64,000 nt of DNA from JANPPS01 sp965246925 (GCA_965246925.1 OZ251994.1:682001-746000); one strand, 5' to 3'; positions 51,213-60,108 are shown, counted from the first letter of the stretch. A program made the numbers and translations. The notes: generated by a model from the letters alone, not told the origin.

Positions 51213-51691
51213 GCGTGCTCCCTGGCGCGCATCAAGCGCACGCCTTCATGGTCCAAAAGGTCATCCAGCATACCGCTGAATGCGGCTTTGCGCTCGGGGC
51301 CGAGGCGCCCAAAGAACCGTTCCTGCTCCGCCAACGCAAGCCGCGCGCCCTCCTGCTCGAGCGCCTCGCCCTCATGGGTCAGCACCACGGCGTTCGCGCG
51401 CGGATCCTGCGGATGCACGTCCCGCCGCACCAGCCCCTTGGCCTCTAAGGTGCGCAGCACGGTGCTGACGGTCATCCGGTCGATCTGCAACGCCTCGGCC
51501 AGCCTGGCCTGCGACGGCTTGTCATCCCCGGACGACCCTACGGCCACGGCGCGCAGCAGGAAAAACTGCATATGCGTGAGCCCAGTCCGGTCCAGCGCCG
51601 CCTCGAGCCGCCGCGTCCAGGCATGGCGCAGCATCCAGAGACGGTAGCCAAAGCTCCGGTGCGGCATGAGATCGCTAGGTTGATGATCCAT
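51209..51691 (-). CDS. MarR-family transcriptional regulator of emrAB
   Basis: Winged-helix dimeric repressor, 160 aa: SQARLAEALQIDRMTVSTVLRTLEAKGLVRR is the recognition region, followed by the wing (DPRANAVVLTHEG). It is the first gene of the marR-emrA-emrB operon and probably represses it until a phenolic or hydrophobic drug binds. Upstream lies a perfect 12-bp palindrome overlapping its own promoter, so autoregulation is likely. The promoter is so close that the mRNA may be leaderless. Confidence 0.92.
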   Translation of the reverse strand: MDHQPSDLMPHRSFGYRLWMLRHAWTRRLEAALDRTGLTHMQFFLLRAVAVGSSGDDKPSQARLAEALQIDRMTVSTVLRTLEAKGLVRRDVHPQDPRANAVVLTHEGEALEQEGARLALAEQERFFGRLGPERKAAFSGMLDDLLDHEGVRLMRAREHA

Positions 51692-51697
51692 GCCTTT

Positions 51698-51725
51698 ATG
51701 ATAAGCGCGCTTACAATGAATTCAA
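51698..51725 (-). promoter_or_regulatory. marR promoter with operator palindrome
   Basis: On the minus strand TTGAAT (51725-51720), a 16-bp spacer and TATCAT (51703-51698) form a plausible promoter. TAAGCGCGCTTA (51702-51713), a perfect 12-bp palindrome, sits in the spacer touching the -10 box, a typical MarR operator position. Transcription would begin at or next to the marR ATG (51691). Confidence 0.5.
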
Positions 51726-51784
51726 GCCCAGTCTCCGTAGGCTACAACGGCTCACCGATCCTGGACGGGTTAAGCCTATAAAAC

Positions 51785-52585
51785 TTAAAACACGGGCAAT
51801 TCCGGCAATGGCGTCCCAAACCACTTCTGATGCAATGCAGTCAACTCGCCGTCGTTCTTCACGAAATACAAGAACGTATTGACCCAGCGGTGCAGGTTGA
51901 ACTGGTTGGCGCGCATGGTGATGCCATTGGGCTGACGGAGCAGAATGAACTTCTTCTCGATCGGCGCACCTGGATTGGCTTTCATCACCCCGTCGAACGT
52001 CAGCGCCGTCTCTGCCATCGCGTCCACCTGGCCGGTGAGCAGGGCCTGATACGTGCTGGGCGTATCGTCGAAACGCATCATCCTGGCGCTGGAGCCCAAA
52101 GCGTTGCTGAGGATGTTGTCTTGCACGGTCGCGCGGGGCACTCCGACGCGGAGGCCTTTTAGATCCTCGATCTTGTTGATTTCTTTACCCTTTGGCCCAT
52201 ACACTGTGTTCTCGATCGCGGAGTATGGAATGGAGAACATGACCTGCTTGGCCCGCTCGGGCGTGATGCCGAACGTGGCGACGATAAGGTCCACCTTGTT
52301 CGTCACCAGGAAGGGTATCCGGTTGGAGGCTGTGACCTGAACCAGGTTCAGCTTCACGCCAAGGTATTTGGCCAGGAGCTTCGCCACCTCGATGTCGTAG
52401 CCGTCCAGCTCCTGCTTGTCGTTCAGCAACGCGAACGGCGGCAAATCGGCCAGCACCCCAATATTGATCGTTCCCCGGCTCACGATCTCATCGACCGTCT
52501 GCGCCCGTGCCCGCGTGCTGCCGAGCAGGATCCCGAGCGTCAGCGCCATGAGCGCCATCAGGACGTAGTGCAATCTAAAACGCAT
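51785..52585 (-). CDS. amino-acid ABC transporter substrate-binding protein
   Basis: Periplasmic binding protein of the polar amino-acid family (SBP_bac_3), 266 aa: signal peptide MRFRLHYVLMALMALTLGILLGSTRARAQ abridged here to its core MALMALTLGILLGSTRARA, then INIGVLADLPPFALLN, DGYDIEVAKLLA, VDLIVATFGITPERAKQVMFS and TVQDNILSNAL. The ligand cannot be told. It is the last gene of a permease-permease-binding-protein run, 33 bp behind a permease; no ATPase gene is present. Confidence 0.92.
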   Translation of the reverse strand: MRFRLHYVLMALMALTLGILLGSTRARAQTVDEIVSRGTINIGVLADLPPFALLNDKQELDGYDIEVAKLLAKYLGVKLNLVQVTASNRIPFLVTNKVDLIVATFGITPERAKQVMFSIPYSAIENTVYGPKGKEINKIEDLKGLRVGVPRATVQDNILSNALGSSARMMRFDDTPSTYQALLTGQVDAMAETALTFDGVMKANPGAPIEKKFILLRQPNGITMRANQFNLHRWVNTFLYFVKNDGELTALHQKWFGTPLPELPVF

Positions 52586-52618
52586 CGCTCTCTCCCAAAC
52601 GCACCGCTTAACACGGCA

Positions 52619-53272
52619 TCATCGTTGATACGCACCGGCCAACCGCCGTTCGAGCCGGCGGCTCAGCAGCGTCAGCGGCCAGCACAACAGAAAATAGATG
52701 ACCGCGACAGTGCCGAATATCTGGAATGGCCGGAATGTCGCATTATTCAGCAATTGTCCCGCCCGCGTCAGCTCCACAAAGCCGATTACCGCGGCAAGCG
52801 ACGTGCTCTTCACCAGGTTGACCAGAAATCCAACCGTGGGTGCGGTGGCCACGCGGAGGGCCTGCGGGATCACTACCCGTGCCATGCGGGGCACATAATG
52901 TAGACCCAGCGCCCGCGCCGCCTCGACCTGTCCAAGCGGCACGGCCTGCAAAGCGCCACGCCAGATTTCGCCCAGGAACGCCCCGGCATTCAGGCTGAGC
53001 CCAAGCGTCGCCGCAGCGAAGGCAGGCATCGCAAACCCCAGCATGTCCGAGCCGAAGAAAACCAGGAACAGCTGCAACAGCAGCGGTGTACCCTGAAAGA
53101 CGCGGATATAGGCGATCGAACCGGCCCGGGCCCACCGGTTGGCCGACACCCGCATGAGTGCGATGCCGAGCCCGATCACGCCACCCCCGGCAAACGCCGC
53201 AACCGACAACAGTATGGTCCAACGTGCCGCATACGGCAGGAACAGCAGGTCATTGAAGTTGAGCGCGCGCAC
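52619..53272 (-). CDS. amino-acid ABC transporter permease (HisM/GlnP type)
   Basis: Inner-membrane permease, 217 aa, about five helices. The family signature is VFQGTPLLLQLFLVFFG and the EAA loop LGQVEAARALGLHYVPRMARVVIP. The start is GTG at 53272, immediately after the TAG of the other permease (TAG-GTG), so translation is coupled. The two permeases would form a heterodimer. Confidence 0.92.
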   Translation of the reverse strand: MRALNFNDLLFLPYAARWTILLSVAAFAGGGVIGLGIALMRVSANRWARAGSIAYIRVFQGTPLLLQLFLVFFGSDMLGFAMPAFAAATLGLSLNAGAFLGEIWRGALQAVPLGQVEAARALGLHYVPRMARVVIPQALRVATAPTVGFLVNLVKSTSLAAVIGFVELTRAGQLLNNATFRPFQIFGTVAVIYFLLCWPLTLLSRRLERRLAGAYQR

Positions 53273-53941
53273 CTAACGGGCCGGCCGGGCGAACGCCCAG
53301 CGTCCCAGCCCGGCGAACAGCGCGCTGAACAGGGTGGACAGGATCAGATAGATCGCCGCCGCCACGATGTACGCCTCGAAACTGCGGAATGTCCGCCCCT
53401 GTATGTCCTGCGCCGCGGCGGTCAGTTCGTCGGCCGAGATCACCGAGGTGATGGAGCTGTTCAGCAACAACAAAATGAACTGGCTACCCAGTGGCGGCAG
53501 CACGGCCCGCAGCGCCTGCGGCAACACCACCAGCCGGAACGCCTGCAGCGGACGCAAGCCCAGCGCACGCCCAGCTTCGATCTGGCCATGGCCAATGCTC
53601 TCGATCCCCGCCCGCACGATCTCGATCGCATAGGCGCTGCCGTTCAGCGTAAGGGCGATGACGGCGCAAACATCAGTCTCGAGCCTTACGCCAATGACCG
53701 GCAGGCCAAAGAATATGACGAAAACCTGCACCAAGAACGGCGTGTTGCGCACGAATTCGACATACGCTGCGACGCTGCCCCGCAACCACGCCGGGCCGGA
53801 GGTCCGGGCCAGCGCGCCCACGATCGCAAGCACCAGACTGAGTGCCATGGAGATCGCCGACAGCTCGAGCGTCAGCACCGTACCCCAGAACAACTCGTCC
53901 CGGGCATCCCAAATGTCGCCGAAATGGAAATTGTATTCCAG
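53273..53941 (-). CDS. amino-acid ABC transporter permease (HisQ type), irregular start
   Basis: Partner permease of about 222 aa with VEFVRNTPFLVQVFVIFFG and the EAA loop IEAGRALGLRPLQAFRLVVLP. Family members begin with a NYxFxFxxIW stretch; here that reads LEYNFHFGDIWDARDE and lies upstream of the first usual start (TTG 53893). I therefore place the start at CTG 53941, ten nt after GGGGAG. Alternatives are TTG 53893, or a one-base loss in an AAAA run that would join a nearby GTG to the frame. It is upstream of the second permease and begins next to the gmk stop. Confidence 0.83.
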   Translation of the reverse strand: MEYNFHFGDIWDARDELFWGTVLTLELSAISMALSLVLAIVGALARTSGPAWLRGSVAAYVEFVRNTPFLVQVFVIFFGLPVIGVRLETDVCAVIALTLNGSAYAIEIVRAGIESIGHGQIEAGRALGLRPLQAFRLVVLPQALRAVLPPLGSQFILLLLNSSITSVISADELTAAAQDIQGRTFRSFEAYIVAAAIYLILSTLFSALFAGLGRWAFARPAR

Positions 53942-53976
53942 TTTTCGTTCACTCCCCGGAAGGGAGCTAATCAGCC

Positions 53977-54612
53977 CTACGCGTCCAGGTCAAAACCTTG
54001 CACGAAGCGCTCGAGCCCCAGCTGCCGTGAAGTGGCGGCACGGGCGGCATGCAGCACGCTTCGGACCGACGCGACCGCCATATCCAGGTCGCGGTTGACC
54101 ACGACATGATCGAACTCGGACCAATGCGCCATTTCACTGCGGGCGGCGGTCATGCGCCGGGCAATTTCGGCTTCGGAATCGCTGGCCCGTCCGCGCAACC
54201 GGCCCTCCAGCGCCTCGAGCGAGGGCGGCATCACGAATACCCCCACGACATCGGCCGGTATCGCCCGGCGCAGCTGCCGGTGACCTTGCCAATCGATGTC
54301 GAACACCACGTCCCGCCCCGCCTCGAGCGCCTGCTCCACCGGACGGCGCGGCGTGCCGTAGCGGCGTCCGAACACCTCGGCCCATTCCAGCATCTCGCCG
54401 CCCTCGACCATCGCCTCGAACCCCGCGGCGTCCCTGAAATGATAATGCACGCCGTCCTGCTCACGCGGACGGGGAGCCCGGGTCGTGGCGCTTATGGACA
54501 ACGACAGCTCCGGCTCGCTCGCCAGCAGCGCACGGGTGATGGTGCTCTTACCCGCGCCGGACGGGGCCGCCACTACGAGGCACACCCCGCGCCGGCTGAC
54601 CTCACTCGACAT
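53977..54612 (-). CDS. gmk: guanylate kinase
   Basis: Phosphorylates GMP to GDP with ATP, 211 aa. The P-loop is APSGAGKST, followed by STTRAPRPRE-like ISATTRAPRPREQDGVHYHF (the GMP-binding region) and VVNRDLD near the end. Overlap of 11 nt with yicC and the cluster with mltG and fab genes match the order seen across alphaproteobacteria. Confidence 0.96.
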   Translation of the reverse strand: MSSEVSRRGVCLVVAAPSGAGKSTITRALLASEPELSLSISATTRAPRPREQDGVHYHFRDAAGFEAMVEGGEMLEWAEVFGRRYGTPRRPVEQALEAGRDVVFDIDWQGHRQLRRAIPADVVGVFVMPPSLEALEGRLRGRASDSEAEIARRMTAARSEMAHWSEFDHVVVNRDLDMAVASVRSVLHAARAATSRQLGLERFVQGFDLDA

Positions 54613-55483
54613 TCTGCACCTGCTCGCGCACCTGCTCGACAGCCGCCTTCAGCTGCAGCCCGGTCCGCGTCAGCGCCACGCTGGCGGACTTGCTGCATAG
54701 CGTGTTCACCTCCCGTACGAATTCCTGCACCAGGAAATCGAACCGGCGCCCGACGGCCACGCCCTCCCCCAGCAGGCCACGGGCAGCCTCGATATGCGAG
54801 GCAAGCCGGTCCAGCTCTTCCCGCACGTCCGACCGGCTGGCCAGGATCGCCACCTCCTGCGCCACCCGCTCTTCCGGCAACGCATGATCGCGCAATAGCG
54901 CAGCCACACTCTCCAGCATGCGCGCCTGCTGCAGCGCGGGCTGATCGGCGGCCTCTACGGTCGCCAAGGCATGTAGCGCCATGATCTCGTCCAGCTGCGC
55001 CGCCAGCAAGACACGCAGCCGCCCGCCTTCGCCAAGCCGGGACTGGGTCAGCTCTGTGAGTGCCGCGGTGAAGCCGGTCCGCACGGCCTCGGCCTGCGCC
55101 GCGCTGACGCCATTCTCCTCGGCCGACCCAGTGCGCAGCACGCCGGGCAGGGCCAGCAACGCATCCGGACGCGGTGCAGCGGCACCAGGGATGCGCGCCG
55201 CCACCTCCAGCGCCAGCCGCAGCCACTCGTCGAGCATCGCCGTATCGAGGGCGAGACGTGACCGCTCTTCCCGCTTTACCGCAAGGTTCGCGGTCACATT
55301 GCCGCGCTTCAGCTGCGCTCCGGCGGCGTCCCGGATGGCAGGCTCCAGCGCTTCGAACCCGGCCGGCAGCCGCAAGCGCAGCTCCAGTCCGCGCCCGTTC
55401 ACGCTTCGCAGCTCCCACGCCCAGCCAAGGCCCTCCACGCTGCCATCCACCCGTGCGAACCCGGTCATGGAGGCTAGGCTCAT
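54602..55483 (-). CDS. yicC: YicC/YloC family endoribonuclease
   Basis: 293-aa RNA-processing protein; E. coli YicC cleaves small RNAs such as RyhB. The start MTGFARVDG (after MSLAS), the WELRSVNGRGLELRLRLP block and the C-terminal GRRFDFLVQEFVREVNTLCSK with Asn-Thr-Leu are family hallmarks. It overlaps mltG upstream by 4 nt and gmk downstream by 11 nt, a tight operon. Confidence 0.92.
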   Translation of the reverse strand: MSLASMTGFARVDGSVEGLGWAWELRSVNGRGLELRLRLPAGFEALEPAIRDAAGAQLKRGNVTANLAVKREERSRLALDTAMLDEWLRLALEVAARIPGAAAPRPDALLALPGVLRTGSAEENGVSAAQAEAVRTGFTAALTELTQSRLGEGGRLRVLLAAQLDEIMALHALATVEAADQPALQQARMLESVAALLRDHALPEERVAQEVAILASRSDVREELDRLASHIEAARGLLGEGVAVGRRFDFLVQEFVREVNTLCSKSASVALTRTGLQLKAAVEQVREQVQNVE

Positions 55484-56445
55484 GGCTTCGCCCGCTCCAG
55501 CTCACGCCAGCGAAGCACGTTGCGCTGATGCTCCTCCTGCGTCTTGGCAAACGCATGCCCGCCGGTGCCGTCCGCCACGAAGAATAGGTCCTCGCTATCT
55601 AAGGGCTGCGTCACGGCTTTCAGGGACGCGGCGCCCGGCATGCAGATCGGGCCCGGCGGCAGGCCGGGGATGCGATAGGTATTGTAGGGATCATCCCGGT
55701 CCAGCTCCGCCCGCGTCAGCCCATGGTTGAGCGTGCCGAAACCGCCGCTCACGGCATAGATGATCGTCGGATCGGTCTGCAGCTTCATCCCGCGCCGCAG
55801 CCGGTTCAGGAACACGGCCGCCACATGCGGACGCTCCTCCGCCTTGCCCGTTTCGCGCTCGACGATGCTGGCCAAGATCAGCATCTCCGCCTGGGACGCC
55901 AGCGGCAAATCCAGCTTACGCGCCTGCCAGGCCCGGTCCACCGCGTGCTGCATCGCGTCCCGCCCCCGCTCGGCCAAGGTCGAGCGGCGCAGCCCCCGCT
56001 CGAAGACATAGGTTTCGGGCAGGAACATGCCCTCGCCCGGGATCACCGTCTCACCGTCCAGCGCCGGGGCGCGGTCCAGCAAAAGCGCGACCTGCGCCGC
56101 CGTCAGGCCCTCCGGGACCGTGACTTTATGCATCACCTGCTTCCCGGTCCGCAGCACAACCAGCACTTGCCGCAAGCTGGCATGCGCCGGGAATTCAAGC
56201 TCACCCGCGTGCACGGTGCCGCCACCGCCTCGCGAAATCACGGACGCCGCCTCCAGGGCGCTTGCGCTGCTCACCACGCCAGCCCGGGCCAGCGCGGCGC
56301 TAACCTCGCCCATACTGCCGTGCGGCACCACGACCGCGCGGGCATCGGCCAAGGGCCCGGCCCCATCGAACTGCAGCAGAGCATAGGTCGCGACACCGAC
56401 CAGCAACAGCGCCAGAAAAACCAGCACACCCAAGAAGGCGCGCAT
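55480..56445 (-). CDS. mltG: endolytic murein transglycosylase MltG
   Basis: Cuts nascent glycan strands and terminates their polymerisation; 321 aa. One N-terminal membrane helix (FLGVLVFLALLLVGVATYALL), a LysM-like part, then the YceG domain with the catalytic Glu in ASIVERETGKAEERPHVAAVFLNRL abridged here to IVERETGKAEERPHVA, and closing DPYNTYRIPGLPPGPICMPG. Located between fabF (9 bp) and yicC (4-nt overlap). Confidence 0.95.
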   Translation of the reverse strand: MRAFLGVLVFLALLLVGVATYALLQFDGAGPLADARAVVVPHGSMGEVSAALARAGVVSSASALEAASVISRGGGGTVHAGELEFPAHASLRQVLVVLRTGKQVMHKVTVPEGLTAAQVALLLDRAPALDGETVIPGEGMFLPETYVFERGLRRSTLAERGRDAMQHAVDRAWQARKLDLPLASQAEMLILASIVERETGKAEERPHVAAVFLNRLRRGMKLQTDPTIIYAVSGGFGTLNHGLTRAELDRDDPYNTYRIPGLPPGPICMPGAASLKAVTQPLDSEDLFFVADGTGGHAFAKTQEEHQRNVLRWRELERAKP

Positions 56446-56454
56446 GGCCCGGCG

Positions 56455-57732
56455 CTAAGCGGCGCGCTTGAACAGGATCGACGCGTTGGTGCCGCCGAAC
56501 CCAAAACTATTCGAAAGCGCCACCTCCACCCGCCGCTCCTGCGCCTGCATCGCCACCCGGTCGATCACGCTGTCCCGGCTGGGATTCTCGAGATTGAGGG
56601 TGGGCGGCACAACGCCGTCCCGTATCGCCAGCAGGGAAAAGATCGCCTCTATCGCCCCGGCCGCACCCAACAGGTGCCCCGTCGCGGACTTGGTGCTGGA
56701 CATCGCCAGCCGCCGCGCGTCCTCACCGAAGAACCGCTCGACCGCCTCCAGCTCCAAATCGTCGCCCAGGGGAGTGCTGGTGCCATGGGCGTTGATGTAG
56801 TTCACGTCCGATGGCGCCACGCTACCGTTCTTGAATGCCGCCTTCATCGCACGGAACGCCCCCTCATGCCCCTCGGCCGGCGCGGTGATGTGATGCGCGT
56901 CGCCAGACATGCCGTAACCCGCGACCTCGCCGTAGATCTTGGCCCCGCGGGCCTTCGCGTGCTCGAGCTCCTCCAGCACCACGATGCCGGACCCCTCGCT
57001 CATGACGAAACCGTCCCGGTCCCGGTCCCAGGGACGGGACCCTGCGGAGGGGCGGTCATTGAACCCGGTGCTGAGCGCCCGGCTCGCGCAGAAGCCGGCC
57101 ATCCCCAATTCATTGATGGTGCCCTCGGCGCCCCCGGCCACCATGACATCGGCGTCACCCCACATGATCAAGCGCGCCGCATCACCGATCGCGTGCACGC
57201 CCGTCGCGCAGGCCGTGACCACGGAGTGGTTCGGACCCTTGAAGCCATACCGGATCGACACCTGGCCCGACGCAAGGTTGATCAGCGCCGAGGGAATGAA
57301 GAACGGCGACAGCCGCCGGCCCCGGCCCTCATGCACCATCACGGCCGCTTCGGATATCGTCTCGAGGCCGCCAATACCCGAGCCGATCATGACTCCGGTG
57401 GCGCAGCGCTCGTCCTCATCGGCCGGAACCCAGCCGCTATCCTCCACCGCCTCCACCGCGGCCACCATGGCCATATGAATAAAGCGGTCCATCTTCTTCT
57501 GGTCCTTGACCCCGATCCACTCGGACAAGTCCAGCCCACCCTCGGCCCGGGTTCCAGCAGGAACCTGGCCCGCAATCTTGGCCGGCAGGTCCTTGGTGTC
57601 GAAGTTCTGGATCGACCGGATGCCGCTCTCGCCGGCAATCAGCCGGCGCCAGACATGCTCGACTCCAACACCCAGCGGGCAGGCGATGCCCATACCGGTC
57701 ACCACCACCCGCCGTACCGACATGGTGTTCAT
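56455..57732 (-). CDS. fabF: beta-ketoacyl-ACP synthase II FabF
   Basis: Elongating condensing enzyme, 425 aa. The catalytic Cys is in TACATGVHAIGDA, the two His in NAHGTSTPLGD and KSATGHLLGAAGA, and the closing NSFGFGGTNAS is present. MNTMSVRRVVVTGMG begins the family region. It follows acpP by 8 bp. Confidence 0.96.
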   Translation of the reverse strand: MNTMSVRRVVVTGMGIACPLGVGVEHVWRRLIAGESGIRSIQNFDTKDLPAKIAGQVPAGTRAEGGLDLSEWIGVKDQKKMDRFIHMAMVAAVEAVEDSGWVPADEDERCATGVMIGSGIGGLETISEAAVMVHEGRGRRLSPFFIPSALINLASGQVSIRYGFKGPNHSVVTACATGVHAIGDAARLIMWGDADVMVAGGAEGTINELGMAGFCASRALSTGFNDRPSAGSRPWDRDRDGFVMSEGSGIVVLEELEHAKARGAKIYGEVAGYGMSGDAHHITAPAEGHEGAFRAMKAAFKNGSVAPSDVNYINAHGTSTPLGDDLELEAVERFFGEDARRLAMSSTKSATGHLLGAAGAIEAIFSLLAIRDGVVPPTLNLENPSRDSVIDRVAMQAQERRVEVALSNSFGFGGTNASILFKRAA

Positions 57733-57740
57733 GGGCGCGC

Positions 57741-57980
57741 TCAGGCGGCCTTTTGCTTCTCGATGAAGTCGATCGCATCCTTCACGGTGGCGATCTTCTC
57801 GGCGGCGTCCTCGGGAATCTCGACGCTGAATGCCTCTTCGAACGCCATCACCAACTCCACCGTATCGAGACTGTCGGCGCCGAGGTCATCGATAAACGAA
57901 GCCTCCGGCGTGACCTTCGCCTCCTCGACGCCCAGGTGCTCCACCACGATCTTCTTAACCTTGTCGGCGATCTCGCTCAT
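57741..57980 (-). CDS. acpP: acyl carrier protein
   Basis: 79-aa acidic carrier of fatty acyl chains. The phosphopantetheine Ser is in DLGADSLDTVEL, and the helical bundle ends with IATVKDAIDFIEK. GAGG six nt before the ATG is a good ribosome-binding site. It is separated from fabG by a CLC gene, unlike the usual fabG-acpP neighbourhood. Confidence 0.97.
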   Translation of the reverse strand: MSEIADKVKKIVVEHLGVEEAKVTPEASFIDDLGADSLDTVELVMAFEEAFSVEIPEDAAEKIATVKDAIDFIEKQKAA

Positions 57981-58098
57981 TGTGTCCTCGATTTGCAGCC
58001 GGCCAGGCCCGGATGGCCTGTCCTAATCCGATGTCCGTCACTCACCCGGAGAGGCAGCGCGCTTAGCACGCTTTCTTCCACGGCGCCAAGACGGGCCG

Positions 58099-59364
58099 TC
58101 ATCGCGCCGCCTTCGCCACCACGAACCGGTGTGCAAGCGCGTGATAGACGCCTTCATGACAAATCAGCCGGGAGGTCCCGTGTCCTATCAGCGATACCAG
58201 CATTAAGGGTATCACCAGCGCATGATCATTGGTCATCTCGGTGACTATCACGAACGCGGTGATAGGGGCCTGCACGACACCGGCGAAATAGGCAACCATG
58301 GCTAGCACCACTAGCGCGCCGGACGGCACGCCCGGCAGCAGCCACGCCATCTTATCGCCAAGGCCCGCGCCCACAGCGAGCGATGGGGCGAAGATCCCAC
58401 CCGGTATGCCGCTGAGCGATGATGCGAGCGTCGCCAGGAATTTAAGCGCCCCAAACGACTCCGAAACACCGCCTTGTCCTTGGACAAGCGCCCGCGCCTG
58501 TGCATAGCCGGTACCGAAGGCTTCGCCATGCGATAGCAGGCCGCAGCCCGCAACCACGAGGCCGCATACGGCGGCGATCAGCACGGGCCGCCGGGCTACC
58601 AATGGGCCACCGGCGATCAATATGCGGCTGAATACCCCGCCCAGCGCGCCGCCCGCTACCCCCAGCATCGGCACTGCCAGCCAGCCTTGCCAACCCGGGC
58701 CAAGCACCGCAGTCGACGTTCCGAAATACGTGTAATCTCCGGAAAGAGAAAGGGACGTGATTCCCGCCGCGATGACGGCACCCAGAATGATCCCGCTGGT
58801 TCTGGCTTCGAAAGACCGGCTCATCTCCTCTATCCCGAAAACGATCCCGGCCAGCGGTGTGTTGAACGCCGCCGCCACCCCCGCGCTGGCCCCGGCCAGG
58901 ATCAGCCCCGGCTGCCGCCGCGGAGAGAGCCGGCCAAGCGCGAACATGATGGCAGCGCCGACCTGCACGGTCGGTCCTTCGCGTCCGATCGAGCCCCCGC
59001 AAAGCAAGCCCAGTAACAGCAGCGCCGATTTTGCCGCCGCGATCCGCACCGAGACGAGCCGCCTGCGCGCCGTGAATGCCGTCAACTGCCGCGCAGCAAT
59101 TGCTTGCGGAATACCGCTGCCGCCCGACGTCGGAAAAAACCGGTGCGTCAGCCAGGCCGAGAGCGCAAAACCCCACGGCGTCAGCACGAGCGGCAGCCAA
59201 GGCCGGCCGCTGGTCAAGGCCTGAAACACGGCGAAAGCCTCGTCTGCGGCGCGGGCCAGCAGCACGGCCGAAATGCCCACTAAACCCCCGCCCACCACGA
59301 ACAGCGCCCGGCGTTGCCAGCGCAGGGACAGGGCGCGCAATCGCCGCCGGGACGAGAACATCAT
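58099..59364 (-). CDS. CLC-family chloride channel/antiporter
   Basis: Multi-pass membrane protein, 421 aa, about 11 helices. The selectivity motifs are GSGIPQA, GREGPTVQ (with the gating Glu kept, which favours Cl-/H+ exchange) and GIFAPSLAVGAGLG. No CBS domain follows. It lies between fabG and acpP, 118 bp before acpP and 3 bp after the fabG stop, on the same strand, so it may be transcribed with the fatty-acid genes. Confidence 0.94.
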   Translation of the reverse strand: MMFSSRRRLRALSLRWQRRALFVVGGGLVGISAVLLARAADEAFAVFQALTSGRPWLPLVLTPWGFALSAWLTHRFFPTSGGSGIPQAIAARQLTAFTARRRLVSVRIAAAKSALLLLGLLCGGSIGREGPTVQVGAAIMFALGRLSPRRQPGLILAGASAGVAAAFNTPLAGIVFGIEEMSRSFEARTSGIILGAVIAAGITSLSLSGDYTYFGTSTAVLGPGWQGWLAVPMLGVAGGALGGVFSRILIAGGPLVARRPVLIAAVCGLVVAGCGLLSHGEAFGTGYAQARALVQGQGGVSESFGALKFLATLASSLSGIPGGIFAPSLAVGAGLGDKMAWLLPGVPSGALVVLAMVAYFAGVVQAPITAFVIVTEMTNDHALVIPLMLVSLIGHGTSRLICHEGVYHALAHRFVVAKAAR

Positions 59365-59367
59365 GAC

Positions 59368-60108
59368 CTACAACATCGCAATCCCGCCATTGACGTGCAT
59401 CGTCGCCCCCGTCACCCACGCCGCCTCGTCGGACGCCAAATACACCACCGCCGCCGCGACATCACTGGGCCGGCCCAGGCGGCCCAGCGGAATGGTAGTC
59501 GTCAGCTTAACCTTTTGCTCCGCCGTTAGCACATCCGTCATCGGCGTCTCGATATAGCCCGGCGCCACGACGTTGACCGTAACTCCCCGCCCCCCCAGCT
59601 CATGCGCCAGCGACTTGCTCATACCCACCAGCCCCGCCTTCGCCGCGGCGTAATTGGCCTGGCCAGGGTTGCCCACTGCGCCCACGATCGAGCTGATGCC
59701 GATGATCCGGCCCGAACGGCGCTTCACCATGCCGCGCATGGCCGCCCGGGCCAGCCGGAACGGCGCGGTCAGGTCCACGTCCAGCACCATCTGCCAGTCC
59801 GCGTCCTTCATTCGCATCGCCAATCCATCCCGGGTCATACCGGCATTGTTGACCAATATGTGCAGCGGCCCGCACGCAGCCTCCGCCGCCGCGATCAGCG
59901 GGTCTGTCGCATCGGGATCACGCAAATCCGCCGGGCAGACATAAGCCCCGTCACCGAGTGACGCCGCCAAGGATTGCAGCGCCTCCAGCCTCGTCCCGGA
60001 CAATGCCACCTTGCAGCCCTGGCCGTGCAGCGCCCGGGCAATCGCGTCGCCTAAGCCGCCCGAGGCGCCGGTCACCAGCGCCGCCTTTCCATCCAGCCTG
60101 AACATCAC
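59368..60108 (-). CDS. fabG: 3-oxoacyl-ACP reductase FabG
   Basis: NADPH ketoreductase of fatty-acid synthesis, 246 aa. TGASGGLGDAIA is the cofactor motif, NNAGMTRDGL the structural one, and Ser-Tyr-Lys are in GISSIVGAVGNPGQANYAAAK. The end DVLTAEQKVKLTTTIPLGR is standard. It overlaps fabD by 4 nt. Confidence 0.96.
   Translation of the reverse strand: MMFRLDGKAALVTGASGGLGDAIARALHGQGCKVALSGTRLEALQSLAASLGDGAYVCPADLRDPDATDPLIAAAEAACGPLHILVNNAGMTRDGLAMRMKDADWQMVLDVDLTAPFRLARAAMRGMVKRRSGRIIGISSIVGAVGNPGQANYAAAKAGLVGMSKSLAHELGGRGVTVNVVAPGYIETPMTDVLTAEQKVKLTTTIPLGRLGRPSDVAAAVVYLASDEAAWVTGATMHVNGGIAML

Noticed and set aside
58004..58020. CAGGCC-GGCCTG hairpin upstream of acpP
   Set aside because: Six base pairs without a T tract; too weak to call a terminator for the CLC gene.
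55723..58026. A 767-codon plus-strand open frame
   Set aside because: Lies antisense over mltG, fabF and acpP, whose motifs are all intact. His/Arg/Gln-rich composition is typical of antisense frames in GC-rich DNA.
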